This document shows positions 1-6,512 of a stretch of DNA of 10,334 nt, in pieces. Both the position numbers and the translations under genes were made by a program. The notes under the pieces were generated by a model. That model worked only from the letters and a program-made list of their open reading frames with translations. It had not been told where the DNA came from and did not search any database. The stretch comes from Actinomycetota bacterium. GTDB lineage: Bacteria > Actinomycetota > Humimicrobiia > Hakubellales > JAMDDV01. Each line of letters begins with the position of its first letter. Position 1 is the stretch's first letter. The DNA lies in NCBI GenBank assembly GCA_023488455.1, contig JAMDDV010000023.1, forward strand, positions 1 through 10,334. The letters are read 5' to 3'.

Positions 1-335
1 CTTTTGATACCTCAAATACGGTGGATGCCCTAAAGAATGCCATCTACTCCGTAAGAAAGGGTGGGAATGTCTATGCGATAGGTGAGCACCCATCTCTTCC
101 TGCTGATCTAGGTGAAATTTTCATAAGTGACATACTGGTGCACAGGCATCTTGGAATTAGAGGATTAATGTACTTCCCCATTGGTGAATATAAAAATATA
201 GTAGATGTGTTGAGAAAAGATAAGGAAAGCTTTGAAAAGCTAATTACTCATGTGTTCCCACTCGATAAGATCAATGAAGCTTTCAATGTTTTCTTTGAAG
301 ATAATGAGTCAATAAGGGTATTGATAAAACCATAG
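1..335 (+). CDS. Medium-chain zinc-type alcohol/polyol dehydrogenase, C-terminal part only
   Basis: This is the 3' end of a gene that begins before the window; the reading frame is open from base 3 and the first visible residues are FDTSNTVDALKNA. The visible 110 or so residues match the end of the nucleotide-binding domain and the C-terminal return to the catalytic domain of medium-chain dehydrogenases: a helix, then VRKGGNVYAIG (a beta strand ending in glycine), then LITHVFPLDKINEAFNVF, the usual ITHxFPLxxxxEAF signature, and a short final strand. The GTG at 21 is an internal valine, not a start. It lies 43 bases before another dehydrogenase of the same superfamily on the same strand, so the two are probably co-transcribed. 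The final segments are only distantly similar to the downstream enzyme. The zinc-binding half is outside the window, so neither zinc dependence nor substrate can be read. The superfamily call is firm. Confidence 0.85.
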   Translation, partial: FDTSNTVDALKNAIYSVRKGGNVYAIGEHPSLPADLGEIFISDILVHRHLGIRGLMYFPIGEYKNIVDVLRKDKESFEKLITHVFPLDKINEAFNVFFEDNESIRVLIKP

Positions 336-378
336 GAGAAAAATGCGTTGAAAAGGAAGATTAATAAGAGAAATTTGT

Positions 379-1395
379 ATGAAAGGTTTAAGATTTTTAG
401 GAAAAAGAACAGTTGAATTAAGAGAACTTCCTAATCCAGTCGCGAAAGATGATAAAGTCGTAGTTAAAATAAAGGCATCTGCAATTTGTGGTTCTGATTT
501 GCCTAATTATAGAGCTAATTCAGATATCTTAGGGTGCGTACCTGGACATGAGCTAGCTGGTGTAGTCTTTGAAGTTGATAAAGCTTGTAAAGTAAAAATT
601 GGCGATAGAGTAGCTTTAAACACACAAATTGGATGTGGAATATGTAGATATTGTAGAGTTGGTCAGGTACTGTTTTGTAAATCACTGAAAATTATGGGTT
701 ATACGGCTGGTTTTAATGGCGGACATGCAGAATATGTAAGTATCCCCGAAAAAGACTGTTTATCGTTACCAGATGATATAGGATTTGATATAGGTGCAGT
801 GATCCCTGATGGTGTGGGTGTTGCCCATCATCTATTAAATAGAATGGGATTAAGGGCTAAAGAATCAGTGGCGGTATTTGGTTGCGGTCCTATAGGTATT
901 GGAATGATTACGCTTTTAAAATTTTGGGGTGCATATGTAGTAGGTGTTGATGTAAATGAATATAGGTGTGAACTGGCTTCAAAGTTAGGGGCAGATATTG
1001 TTATTAATGCTAATGAAGAGGAACCTGTTGGTACTATTATGAAAATAACAGAAGGAGATGGTGCTGCAAAAACAATAGATTGCGTTGGGGAAACAGATAT
1101 TACTTTAAATCAAGCTTTATCCAGTGTAAGAGCTGGAGGTAAAGTAGGCTTTTTGGGAGTAAAAAGTAGAGTAATAATTAATGACTTTTATAACCTGGTC
1201 TCAACTAGAGAGCTGGAGATTTTCGGGAGCTGTGGATATAATTTGTCTGAATTCGATAATATTATTTCCTTAATAAGGAGTGGGTTACCAGTGGAAAAAA
1301 TGATAACCCATAGATTCCCATTAAAGAAAGCAGATGAAGCCTATAGATTGTTTGATCAAGGGAAAACCGGCAAAGTTGTTTTAATACAGGAGTAG
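379..1395 (+). CDS. Zinc-dependent NAD(P) alcohol/polyol dehydrogenase (medium-chain family)
   Basis: This 338-residue protein has normal length for the sorbitol/threonine dehydrogenase-type medium-chain family, which oxidises a secondary hydroxyl to a ketone with NAD(P)+ in the cytoplasm. The catalytic-zinc ligands are C37 (AICGSD) and H57-E58 (PGHELAG). The structural-zinc cysteines are C86, C89, C92 and C100. The Rossmann motif is GCGPIG at 168-173, and D191 at the end of the second strand suggests NAD rather than NADP. The ending ITHRFPLKKADEAYRLF is typical. The start at 379 is supported by collinearity from residue 1 with the paralogue at 7405-8418, although the ribosome site is weak (AAGAG at 366-370). 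By hand count the two share just under 60% identity over the first 210 residues. Sequence and context suggest a sugar or polyol substrate; the exact one cannot be told. The family call is very secure. Confidence 0.93.
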   Translation: MKGLRFLGKRTVELRELPNPVAKDDKVVVKIKASAICGSDLPNYRANSDILGCVPGHELAGVVFEVDKACKVKIGDRVALNTQIGCGICRYCRVGQVLFCKSLKIMGYTAGFNGGHAEYVSIPEKDCLSLPDDIGFDIGAVIPDGVGVAHHLLNRMGLRAKESVAVFGCGPIGIGMITLLKFWGAYVVGVDVNEYRCELASKLGADIVINANEEEPVGTIMKITEGDGAAKTIDCVGETDITLNQALSSVRAGGKVGFLGVKSRVIINDFYNLVSTRELEIFGSCGYNLSEFDNIISLIRSGLPVEKMITHRFPLKKADEAYRLFDQGKTGKVVLIQE

Positions 1396-1435
1396 ATTTT
1401 ATAAAATGTTGAAAATGTTATGAACCAGAATATTT

Positions 1436-1448
1436 CTTGATTATCAAG
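1436..1448. promoter_or_regulatory. Perfect palindrome overlapping the -35 box, possible operator
   Basis: CTTGAT and ATCAAG form a perfect six-base inverted repeat around a single T, covering the proposed -35 hexamer. The position is that of a repressor operator. A related TTGA...TCAA arrangement occurs at 4470-4483, just before the ribosome site of the LsrF-like gene. No regulator gene is in the window, so the binding protein is unknown. Confidence 0.3.
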
Positions 1449-1465
1449 TAGATTTATATTATTAT
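1437..1465 (+). promoter_or_regulatory. Candidate sigma-A-type promoter for the E1 alpha operon
   Basis: TTGATT at 1437-1442 and TATTAT at 1460-1465 are separated by 17 bases, the optimal spacing for a housekeeping promoter. The boxes match the TTGACA/TATAAT consensus at 4 of 6 and 5 of 6 positions. Transcription would start near 1472 and leave a leader of about 80 bases before the ATG at 1553. In such AT-rich DNA matches of this quality arise by chance, so this is a candidate only. Confidence 0.4.
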
Positions 1466-1552
1466 ACGATAAAGTAAACGTTAAAGTTTAAATTTATAAC
1501 AGAAGAAATAAATAAAAATAAATCGATTAAATACTTCAGTAAATATAAACAT

Positions 1553-2530
1553 ATGATTGAAAATAAATTCAAACACTTAGAAGCCAGTAAAAAAATAGAA
1601 ATGCTTAAAAAGATGTACGAGATTAGGCATTTTGAAGATGAAGTAGACCAATTACTTATAAGAGGTGAAATTCATGGTTCATGCCATCTTTGTGTTGGTC
1701 AGGAAGCATCAGCAGTAGGATCTATATATGCTTTGGATGAAAAAGATTATATAACTTCTAATCATAGGGGTCACGGTCATTGTATTGCAAAGGGAGCAGA
1801 CATTGGAAAGATGATGGCAGAGATCTTGGGAAGAAAAACGGGTTATTGCGGTGGTAGAGGCGGATCAATGCATATGGCAGACATCGAAAAGGGTAATTTA
1901 GGAACAAATGGTATTGTAGGCGGCAGTATTGGATTAGCAACTGGAGCTGCTCTTACCTGTAAACTAAAAGAAAATGGGAAAATTGTTGTTTGCTTTTTCG
2001 GTGATGGGGCAATAAATAGAGGTATTTTCCATAGTTCTATAAACATGGCATCTATTTGGAATCTTCCCATTATATATCTTTGTGAAAACAATCTCTACGG
2101 ATTATCGACGCCGATAAAGGAAGCAATAAATATAAGTAAAATATCAGACAGGAAATGTGCTTATGGTATTGAAGGTATGACCATAGACGGGAATGATCTT
2201 GTTAAGGTTTTTAATACAGTGAAACATTTTGCTGAATATTGCAGAGAAGGAGAAGGGCCAGTATTGATTGAAAGCCAGACCTATAGATGGAAGGGTCATT
2301 CAAGAAGCGATGCACAGGTATATAGAACAAAGGAAGAAGTAAAAAACTGGATGGAGAAAGATCCCATTAGAAAATATAAAGAAATGTTAATCAAAGAAGG
2401 TTCATTTAGTGAAAAAGAGGACAAGGTTTTGGAAGGGGAAGTAACAAATGAAGTAAATCAAGCTGTTAAGTTTGCAAGAGAGAGTCCTTATCCAGATCCC
2501 TCAACACTGGAAGATGATGTTTATGCATGA
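1553..2530 (+). CDS. TPP-dependent dehydrogenase E1 component, alpha subunit (acetoin/pyruvate dehydrogenase type)
   Basis: This 325-residue protein matches the AcoA/PdhA alpha family, in which an alpha2-beta2 E1 uses thiamine diphosphate to cleave or decarboxylate a 2-oxo acid or acetoin and passes the acyl group to E2 lipoate. The TPP/Mg motif runs from GDG at 150-152 to NN at 179-180. Other family marks are HRGHGH at 71-76, GGRGGSMH at 100-107, and a C-terminal phosphorylation-loop-like block with GHSRSD followed by YRTKEEV. The length is right for an intact subunit. No Shine-Dalgarno stands before the ATG at 1553; the internal ATG at 1601 is no better, and starting there would shorten the helix that precedes the conserved IRHFED block. 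The stop overlaps the beta-subunit start by 8 bases, as expected for a stoichiometric pair. No E2 or E3 gene follows, so whether it acts in a complex or alone is open. Confidence 0.9.
   Translation: MIENKFKHLEASKKIEMLKKMYEIRHFEDEVDQLLIRGEIHGSCHLCVGQEASAVGSIYALDEKDYITSNHRGHGHCIAKGADIGKMMAEILGRKTGYCGGRGGSMHMADIEKGNLGTNGIVGGSIGLATGAALTCKLKENGKIVVCFFGDGAINRGIFHSSINMASIWNLPIIYLCENNLYGLSTPIKEAINISKISDRKCAYGIEGMTIDGNDLVKVFNTVKHFAEYCREGEGPVLIESQTYRWKGHSRSDAQVYRTKEEVKNWMEKDPIRKYKEMLIKEGSFSEKEDKVLEGEVTNEVNQAVKFARESPYPDPSTLEDDVYA
2509..2513 (+). promoter_or_regulatory. Ribosome binding site that fixes the E1 beta start
   Basis: GGAAG inside the end of the alpha gene lies 9 bases before the ATG at 2523. 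ATGs at 2514 and 2517 are too close to it, and the TTG at 2472 has no comparable site. This favours 2523 as the translation start. Confidence 0.5.
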
Positions 2531-3533
2531 CAATGTAAAGATAAGGGAAATAACATATATAGAAGCAATAAGAGAAGCCATGCAGCAAATGATGAGAATT
2601 GACAGTGATGTATACCTCATGGGCGAAGATGTGGCGGAATATGGCGGGATATTCAGTGTCTCCGTGGGTATGGTTCAGGAGTTTGGAAAAGAAAGAATTA
2701 GAAATACTCCCATTTCAGAGGAAGCAATAGTAGGAGCTGCAGCTGGGAGCGCGCTCACTGGAATGAGACCAATAGCTGAAATAATGTTCATTGATTTCAT
2801 CACTATCGCTATGGATGAAATTATAAATCAAGCTGCAAAAATCAGATATATGTTTGGGAAGCAGGCAAAAGTGCCCTTAGTTATAAGAACAGCAGCAGGA
2901 GGAGGTTTGGGTCACGCAGCACAACATTCACAAAGCCTGGAAGCTCTGCTTACCCATATTCCAGGTATTAAAGTTGTAATGCCTTCATGTCCATACGATG
3001 CAAAGGGATTATTGATATCCTCAATTAGAGATAATAATCCGGTAATTTTTATTGAACATAAGCTGCTATATAGAAATAAAAAATATGCGCAAAATGTGCC
3101 CGAGGAAATATATGAAATACCCCTTGGAGTTGGAGACGTGAAGAGAACGGGGAAAGATCTCAGCATAGTTGCAACCTCTTTTATGGTACAAAAATCTCTT
3201 GAAGTGGCAGAAGAACTAAAGAATGAAGAGGGGATAGATTGTGAGGTAATTGATTTGAGAACACTTCGCCCACTTGATATTAATATTGTTTTAGGTTCAA
3301 TAAAAAAGACCGGTAAGCTTATTTGTGTTCAGGAAGCGTGCGGTTTTGGAGGATTTATGGGTGAAGTAATAACTCAGGTTGTAGAAAAAGGATTTAATCT
3401 TCTTAAAGCACCGATAGCAAGAGTAACCGGGAAAGATTGCCCTGTTCCATGCAGCATAGTATTGGAACAGGAGATGATTCCAAGTATCGATAGGATAAAA
3501 AAAGGTATATTGGAGATTTTGCAAAAAACCTGA
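2523..3533 (+). CDS. TPP-dependent dehydrogenase E1 component, beta subunit
   Basis: From the preferred ATG the protein has 336 residues, the usual size for AcoB/PdhB, which forms the TPP site together with alpha. Visible family blocks are MGEDVAEYGG at 33-42, TPISE with E66 (the glutamate that activates the TPP aminopyrimidine), EIMFIDF near 86-92, AAKIRYM at 104-110, and the glycine-rich AAGGGLGHAAQHSQ ending with H135 as the probable active-site histidine. The C-terminal transketolase domain has EVIDLRTLRPLD and a late RVTGKDCPVP block. An open frame extends upstream to a TTG at 2472, but those residues lie under the alpha C-terminus and do not resemble the family. The gene overlaps alpha by 8 bases, consistent with translational coupling. 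Nothing catalytic seems missing. The oxo-acid, acetoin or diketone substrate cannot be decided from sequence. Confidence 0.92.
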   Translation: MHDNVKIREITYIEAIREAMQQMMRIDSDVYLMGEDVAEYGGIFSVSVGMVQEFGKERIRNTPISEEAIVGAAAGSALTGMRPIAEIMFIDFITIAMDEIINQAAKIRYMFGKQAKVPLVIRTAAGGGLGHAAQHSQSLEALLTHIPGIKVVMPSCPYDAKGLLISSIRDNNPVIFIEHKLLYRNKKYAQNVPEEIYEIPLGVGDVKRTGKDLSIVATSFMVQKSLEVAEELKNEEGIDCEVIDLRTLRPLDINIVLGSIKKTGKLICVQEACGFGGFMGEVITQVVEKGFNLLKAPIARVTGKDCPVPCSIVLEQEMIPSIDRIKKGILEILQKT

Positions 3534-3592
3534 TTTGGGGATAATTTTTACAATCAGAAAAATAGAAATAAATGTTATTAAAAAGAATAACT

Positions 3593-3601
3593 AAGGGGAG
3601 G
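3593..3601 (+). promoter_or_regulatory. Strong ribosome binding site before the class II aldolase gene
   Basis: AAGGGGAGG ends 5 bases before the ATG at 3607 and only 2 bases before the TTG at 3604, so the ATG is the likely start. It is one of the strongest such sites in the window and implies efficient independent initiation after the 73-base gap that follows E1 beta. Confidence 0.7.
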
Positions 3602-3606
3602 TATTG

Positions 3607-4452
3607 ATGTTAGTTGATATAGTAAAAATTTTAAATGATGCTAGGAATAAAAAATATGGAGTAGCAGCGCCAACTATATGGGATGAAAGGTCTATAAGGG
3701 CAAGCTTAGCAGCTGCCACTGAACTCAAATCTCCTATTATTCTAGATTTTGTTAAGGATTATGGATTAAATGAAATTTTTGAAAACAGAGTAGCATTTGA
3801 ACTGGCAGATAGCGTGGAGGTTCCTGTTGCTGTACAGCAAGACCATGGTCCTACCTTCGAAGCCAATATTTGGGCCATACATGCCGGTTTTCAATCCATT
3901 ACTGTAGAGCGTTCCGAACTGCCTTATGCGCAGCAAATAGTAGAAATAAAAGAATTGGTCCGGATTGCACATGCAGCCAATGTAGCAGTAGAGTCAGAGG
4001 TGGGGCATGTTACTGAATTAGGGGGATCCGAAGAAACAGTAATGACGGATCCGGAGCAAGCAAAAAAATTTGTTGAGGAAACTGGAGTAGATTTGATAGC
4101 AGTAGCAATAGGCAATGTACATGGTGTTTATCAAGAAAAACCAAAGTTCAATTTTGAAAGAATAATGAAAATTAGGGATATGGCAAATGTTCCAATGACC
4201 ATACATGGTGGTTCTGGAATTGATCTTAGGGATATGACTAAACTTGCAGAATCTGGCATTACTAAATTTAATATGCAAACTTATCTAAGTAAGACAGCAA
4301 TAAATACAGCATTAAAATACATTGAAGATAATCGGGATAATCCAGATCCCTGGAAAAGAATGCTTAAATATGTAGCAGAAGCTGCTGATGAGGGATGGAA
4401 AGAGGAGCTGAAACGATACATTCTGGCATTAAAGTCGGATGGAAAAGCGTAA
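3607..4452 (+). CDS. Class II (zinc) fructose/tagatose-bisphosphate aldolase-like protein
   Basis: The 281-residue protein is a TIM-barrel class II aldolase of the FbaA/GatY/KbaY type, enzymes that split ketose phosphates into dihydroxyacetone phosphate and an aldehyde. The central block VPVAVQQDHG supplies the catalytic D79 and a zinc ligand H80. H172 (GNVHGVY) and H200 (TIHGGSG) complete the zinc site, and E131 lies in the VESEVGHV strand. GGSG at 201-204 and ITKFNMQT around N222 form the usual phosphate-binding end. Two segments differ from the textbook family: the N-terminal AFNxxN-type motif is APTIWDE here (21-27), and the loop after strand 4 reads TVERSE rather than the usual MIDGS. 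Retained metal ligands with altered substrate loops suggest an active enzyme with a different aldehyde or ketose partner. It lies between the E1 pair and the LsrF-like gene, 47 bases before the latter. Confidence 0.85.
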   Translation: MLVDIVKILNDARNKKYGVAAPTIWDERSIRASLAAATELKSPIILDFVKDYGLNEIFENRVAFELADSVEVPVAVQQDHGPTFEANIWAIHAGFQSITVERSELPYAQQIVEIKELVRIAHAANVAVESEVGHVTELGGSEETVMTDPEQAKKFVEETGVDLIAVAIGNVHGVYQEKPKFNFERIMKIRDMANVPMTIHGGSGIDLRDMTKLAESGITKFNMQTYLSKTAINTALKYIEDNRDNPDPWKRMLKYVAEAADEGWKEELKRYILALKSDGKA

Positions 4453-4499
4453 TAAATTAATAATAAATAATTGAAAATTCAATATCGGAGGATTGACAA

Positions 4500-5294
4500 A
4501 TGGATTGGGGTATGTCAAATAGGCTTAATAAGCTGATACCTGATGGTCATTGTTTCTTTATACCAATGGACCATGGATATTTTCAGGGGCCTACAACAAA
4601 TCTTGAAAAACCAGGAGATACCATAAAACCACTTTTACAATATTGTGATGGGATATTTTGTACAAGAGGTGTTTTGCGTTCTGCAATACCACCAGTTAAT
4701 AGTAAACCAATAATACTCAGAGTTAGTGGAGGGTCTAGTATGGTAGGGAAGGACCTGGCAAATGAAGAAATAACAACTTCTATTGAAGAGATAATTCGTT
4801 TGGATGTGGATGCAGTGGGAACTTCAGTATATATCGGAAGTGATTATGAAAAACAAACAGTCATTAATCTATCAAAACTTGTAAACGAGTGTGAAAATTA
4901 TGGTATTCCTGTCATGGCGGTTACAGCAGTAGGAAAAGAAATAGAAAAACGTGAATCACGCTATCTTGCATTGTGCTGCCGCATTTGCGCAGAAATGGGC
5001 GCGAAAATAGTGAAAACATATTGGTGTGAAAACTTTGAAAAAGTAGTGAACGGTTGTCCAGTTCCAGTAGTTATGGCGGGGGGGCCTAAATGTGAAACGG
5101 AGCGTGAAGTATTTGAATTTGTATATGATGGGATGCAGAGGGGTGCAATTGGAATCAATCTTGGAAGAAATGTATGGCAGAGTCCCCATCCGGTAGCAGT
5201 AGCGGCTGCACTTCAAGCAATCGTTCATAAGAATGCTAATGTTAGTGAAGCATGCGATATATTCAATGAATCTAAAGATACCCGATTGAAGTAG
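4500..5294 (+). CDS. LsrF-like class I aldolase/thiolase (3-hydroxy-5-phosphonooxypentane-2,4-dione thiolase family)
   Basis: The 264-residue protein closely resembles E. coli LsrF, which transfers the acetyl part of the phosphorylated autoinducer-2 dione to CoA and releases dihydroxyacetone phosphate. Blocks I recall as shared with LsrF include DHGYFQGPTT at 24-33, CTRG...LRS...PP at 54-65, VYIGSDYE at 110-117, KTY at 172-174, GCPVP at 185-189 and GRN..QS.HPVA at 222-233. K172 matches the Schiff-base lysine K203 of LsrF with a constant offset of 31, so the difference is a missing N-terminal extension. The ATG is supported by GGAGG at 4487-4491, 8 bases upstream. No lsrK, lsrG, lsrR or transporter neighbours are present, so an autoinducer role is doubtful. 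The same family includes archaeal ADTH synthases, so an aldol or transaldol reaction is an alternative. Family membership is very likely; the substrate is unknown. Confidence 0.9.
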   Translation: MDWGMSNRLNKLIPDGHCFFIPMDHGYFQGPTTNLEKPGDTIKPLLQYCDGIFCTRGVLRSAIPPVNSKPIILRVSGGSSMVGKDLANEEITTSIEEIIRLDVDAVGTSVYIGSDYEKQTVINLSKLVNECENYGIPVMAVTAVGKEIEKRESRYLALCCRICAEMGAKIVKTYWCENFEKVVNGCPVPVVMAGGPKCETEREVFEFVYDGMQRGAIGINLGRNVWQSPHPVAVAAALQAIVHKNANVSEACDIFNESKDTRLK

Positions 5295-5309
5295 TCATTA
5301 ATATTCTAT

Positions 5310-6479
5310 ATGAAAAGGTTAAAAGTAGGTCTAATTGGAGCAGGTTTTATGGGCAGAGCCCATAGCATCGGATACTCAATTATGCCTCTATATTTTTGGC
5401 CACCCCCGGCAATGCCCATAAAGGAAGTTATTGTAGATGTTACTGAAGATCTTGCTAAAAAAGCAGCAGAACGATTAGGTTTTAACAGATGGACGACAAA
5501 ATGGGAAGATGTCATTAATGACAATAATATAGATATTGTTGATATAACTGCCCCCAATTATTTACATAAGCCTATTGCTATTGCGGCTGCAAAGGCAGGC
5601 AAGCATATATTTTGCGAGAAGCCGCTGGCGATGAATGGAAAAGAAGCAAAAGAGATATATGAAGTTGTTGAAAAAAGTAAAGTAAAGCATATGGTGGGAT
5701 TTAATTACAGAAAAATCCCGGCGGTTGAATATGCAAAACAGCTGATAGAAGAAGGTAAGTTGGGTGAGATAAGTCACTTTCGTGGTTTTTATATTAATGA
5801 TTGGGCTACAGATCCGGATATGCCAATATCATGGAGGTTTCAACCATCAAAAACGGGGTCAGGAGTTGTTGGAGATCAGGGGTCACATATATTTGAAATG
5901 AGCCGGTATTTATTGGGTGAATTTAAAAGAGTTATTGCGCAAACTGATATTCTGCTAAAAGAAAGACCGTTTCCAGCTTCTTCATTCGATACTTTTGGTA
6001 AATCAGCCAAGTCACTGGACACTGAGAAAATGAAAATTAATTTAGAGGATAAAGGGACAATGCTGGTTGAATTTGAAAGTGGTTTAAAGGGCACAATAGA
6101 GGTTAGCAGAATGGGTTGCGGACATAGAAATTATCTTTCATTTGAGATTAGCGGGACAAAGGGGTCTATATATTTCAATTGGGAGAGAAATAACGAGATT
6201 AAATTTTTTTCTACAAATGAGCCTTATGAAATGCAGGGTTATAAAGTTATACAAATTGGGCCAGATCATCCAAGAGGCAAAGCTTTTTGGCCTATACCCG
6301 GAATAAATATTGGATTTTCTGAAACATTTGCAATAGAGTTTTTTGATTTTATATCTGGGATTATAAAAGATAAAGAAATTAATCCAAACTTTGGTGATGG
6401 GGTCAGGATATGTGAAATTGTTGATGCTGCTCTTAGATCAGTTGTGAGTGGGAAATGGGAGGAGTGTCGCAGCGTTTGA
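5310..6479 (+). CDS. Gfo/Idh/MocA-family NAD(P)-dependent oxidoreductase
   Basis: The 389-residue protein has the two-domain layout of this family, whose members oxidise or reduce sugars, inositols and their derivatives in the cytoplasm. The N-terminal Rossmann fold shows GLIGAGFMGRAH at 7-18, and D43 at the end of the second strand suggests NAD. The family EKP motif, with the catalytic lysine, is E103-K104-P105. The second domain has GFNYR at 130-134 and GDQGSH at 188-193, with H193 the probable catalytic histidine. The ending ALRSVVSGKWEE is also typical. The ATG lies 15 bases after the previous stop with no clear ribosome site, so coupling to the LsrF-like gene is likely. The start fits the family because the Rossmann motif begins within the first ten residues. 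A proline-rich insertion (WPPPAMP, 30-36) precedes strand 2. Position suggests it oxidises the same sugar or polyol as its neighbours. Confidence 0.92.
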   Translation: MKRLKVGLIGAGFMGRAHSIGYSIMPLYFWPPPAMPIKEVIVDVTEDLAKKAAERLGFNRWTTKWEDVINDNNIDIVDITAPNYLHKPIAIAAAKAGKHIFCEKPLAMNGKEAKEIYEVVEKSKVKHMVGFNYRKIPAVEYAKQLIEEGKLGEISHFRGFYINDWATDPDMPISWRFQPSKTGSGVVGDQGSHIFEMSRYLLGEFKRVIAQTDILLKERPFPASSFDTFGKSAKSLDTEKMKINLEDKGTMLVEFESGLKGTIEVSRMGCGHRNYLSFEISGTKGSIYFNWERNNEIKFFSTNEPYEMQGYKVIQIGPDHPRGKAFWPIPGINIGFSETFAIEFFDFISGIIKDKEINPNFGDGVRICEIVDAALRSVVSGKWEECRSV

Positions 6480-6512
6480 ATTAATAAAACAATAGCAAAA
6501 TGGGGGATTAAT

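Larger units (their letters stand above)
1396..1552 (+). other. AT-rich 157-base intergenic leader
   Basis: This is the longest gap in the plus-strand run. It is very AT-rich and has no convincing ORF or hairpin-plus-T-run terminator. It contains a 12-base palindrome ATTTTATAAAAT at 1396-1407 straight after the upstream stop, a direct repeat AAAATGTT (1403-1410 and 1412-1419), and a promoter-like block with an overlapping palindrome at 1436-1465. It also holds an imperfect CG-centred inverted repeat (TAAAC, six bases, GTTTA) at 1475-1490. It may separate the dehydrogenases upstream from a distinct transcription unit that starts with the E1 alpha gene. Confidence 0.5.

Noticed and set aside
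349..351. TGA at 349-351 as a selenocysteine codon extending the dehydrogenase N-terminus
   Set aside because: The paralogue starts exactly at the 379 equivalent, the extra residues match no family feature, and no selenocysteine hairpin was apparent.
1396..1420. Palindrome ATTTTATAAAAT and AAAATGTT repeats after the first complete dehydrogenase as a terminator
   Set aside because: The palindrome has no loop or GC stem, and such repeats are expected by chance in DNA this rich in A and T.
1758..2091. Minus-strand open frames under the E1 alpha gene, and similar ones under other genes
   Set aside because: They lie opposite strongly conserved coding sequence, have low-complexity or unrecognisable products and no ribosome sites. 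They are shadows of the real genes.
2472..2522. Extending E1 beta upstream to a TTG at 2472
   Set aside because: The extra 17 residues overlap the conserved end of E1 alpha, do not resemble the family N-terminus, and lack a ribosome site. The ATG at 2523 has GGAAG 9 bases upstream and gives a normal length.
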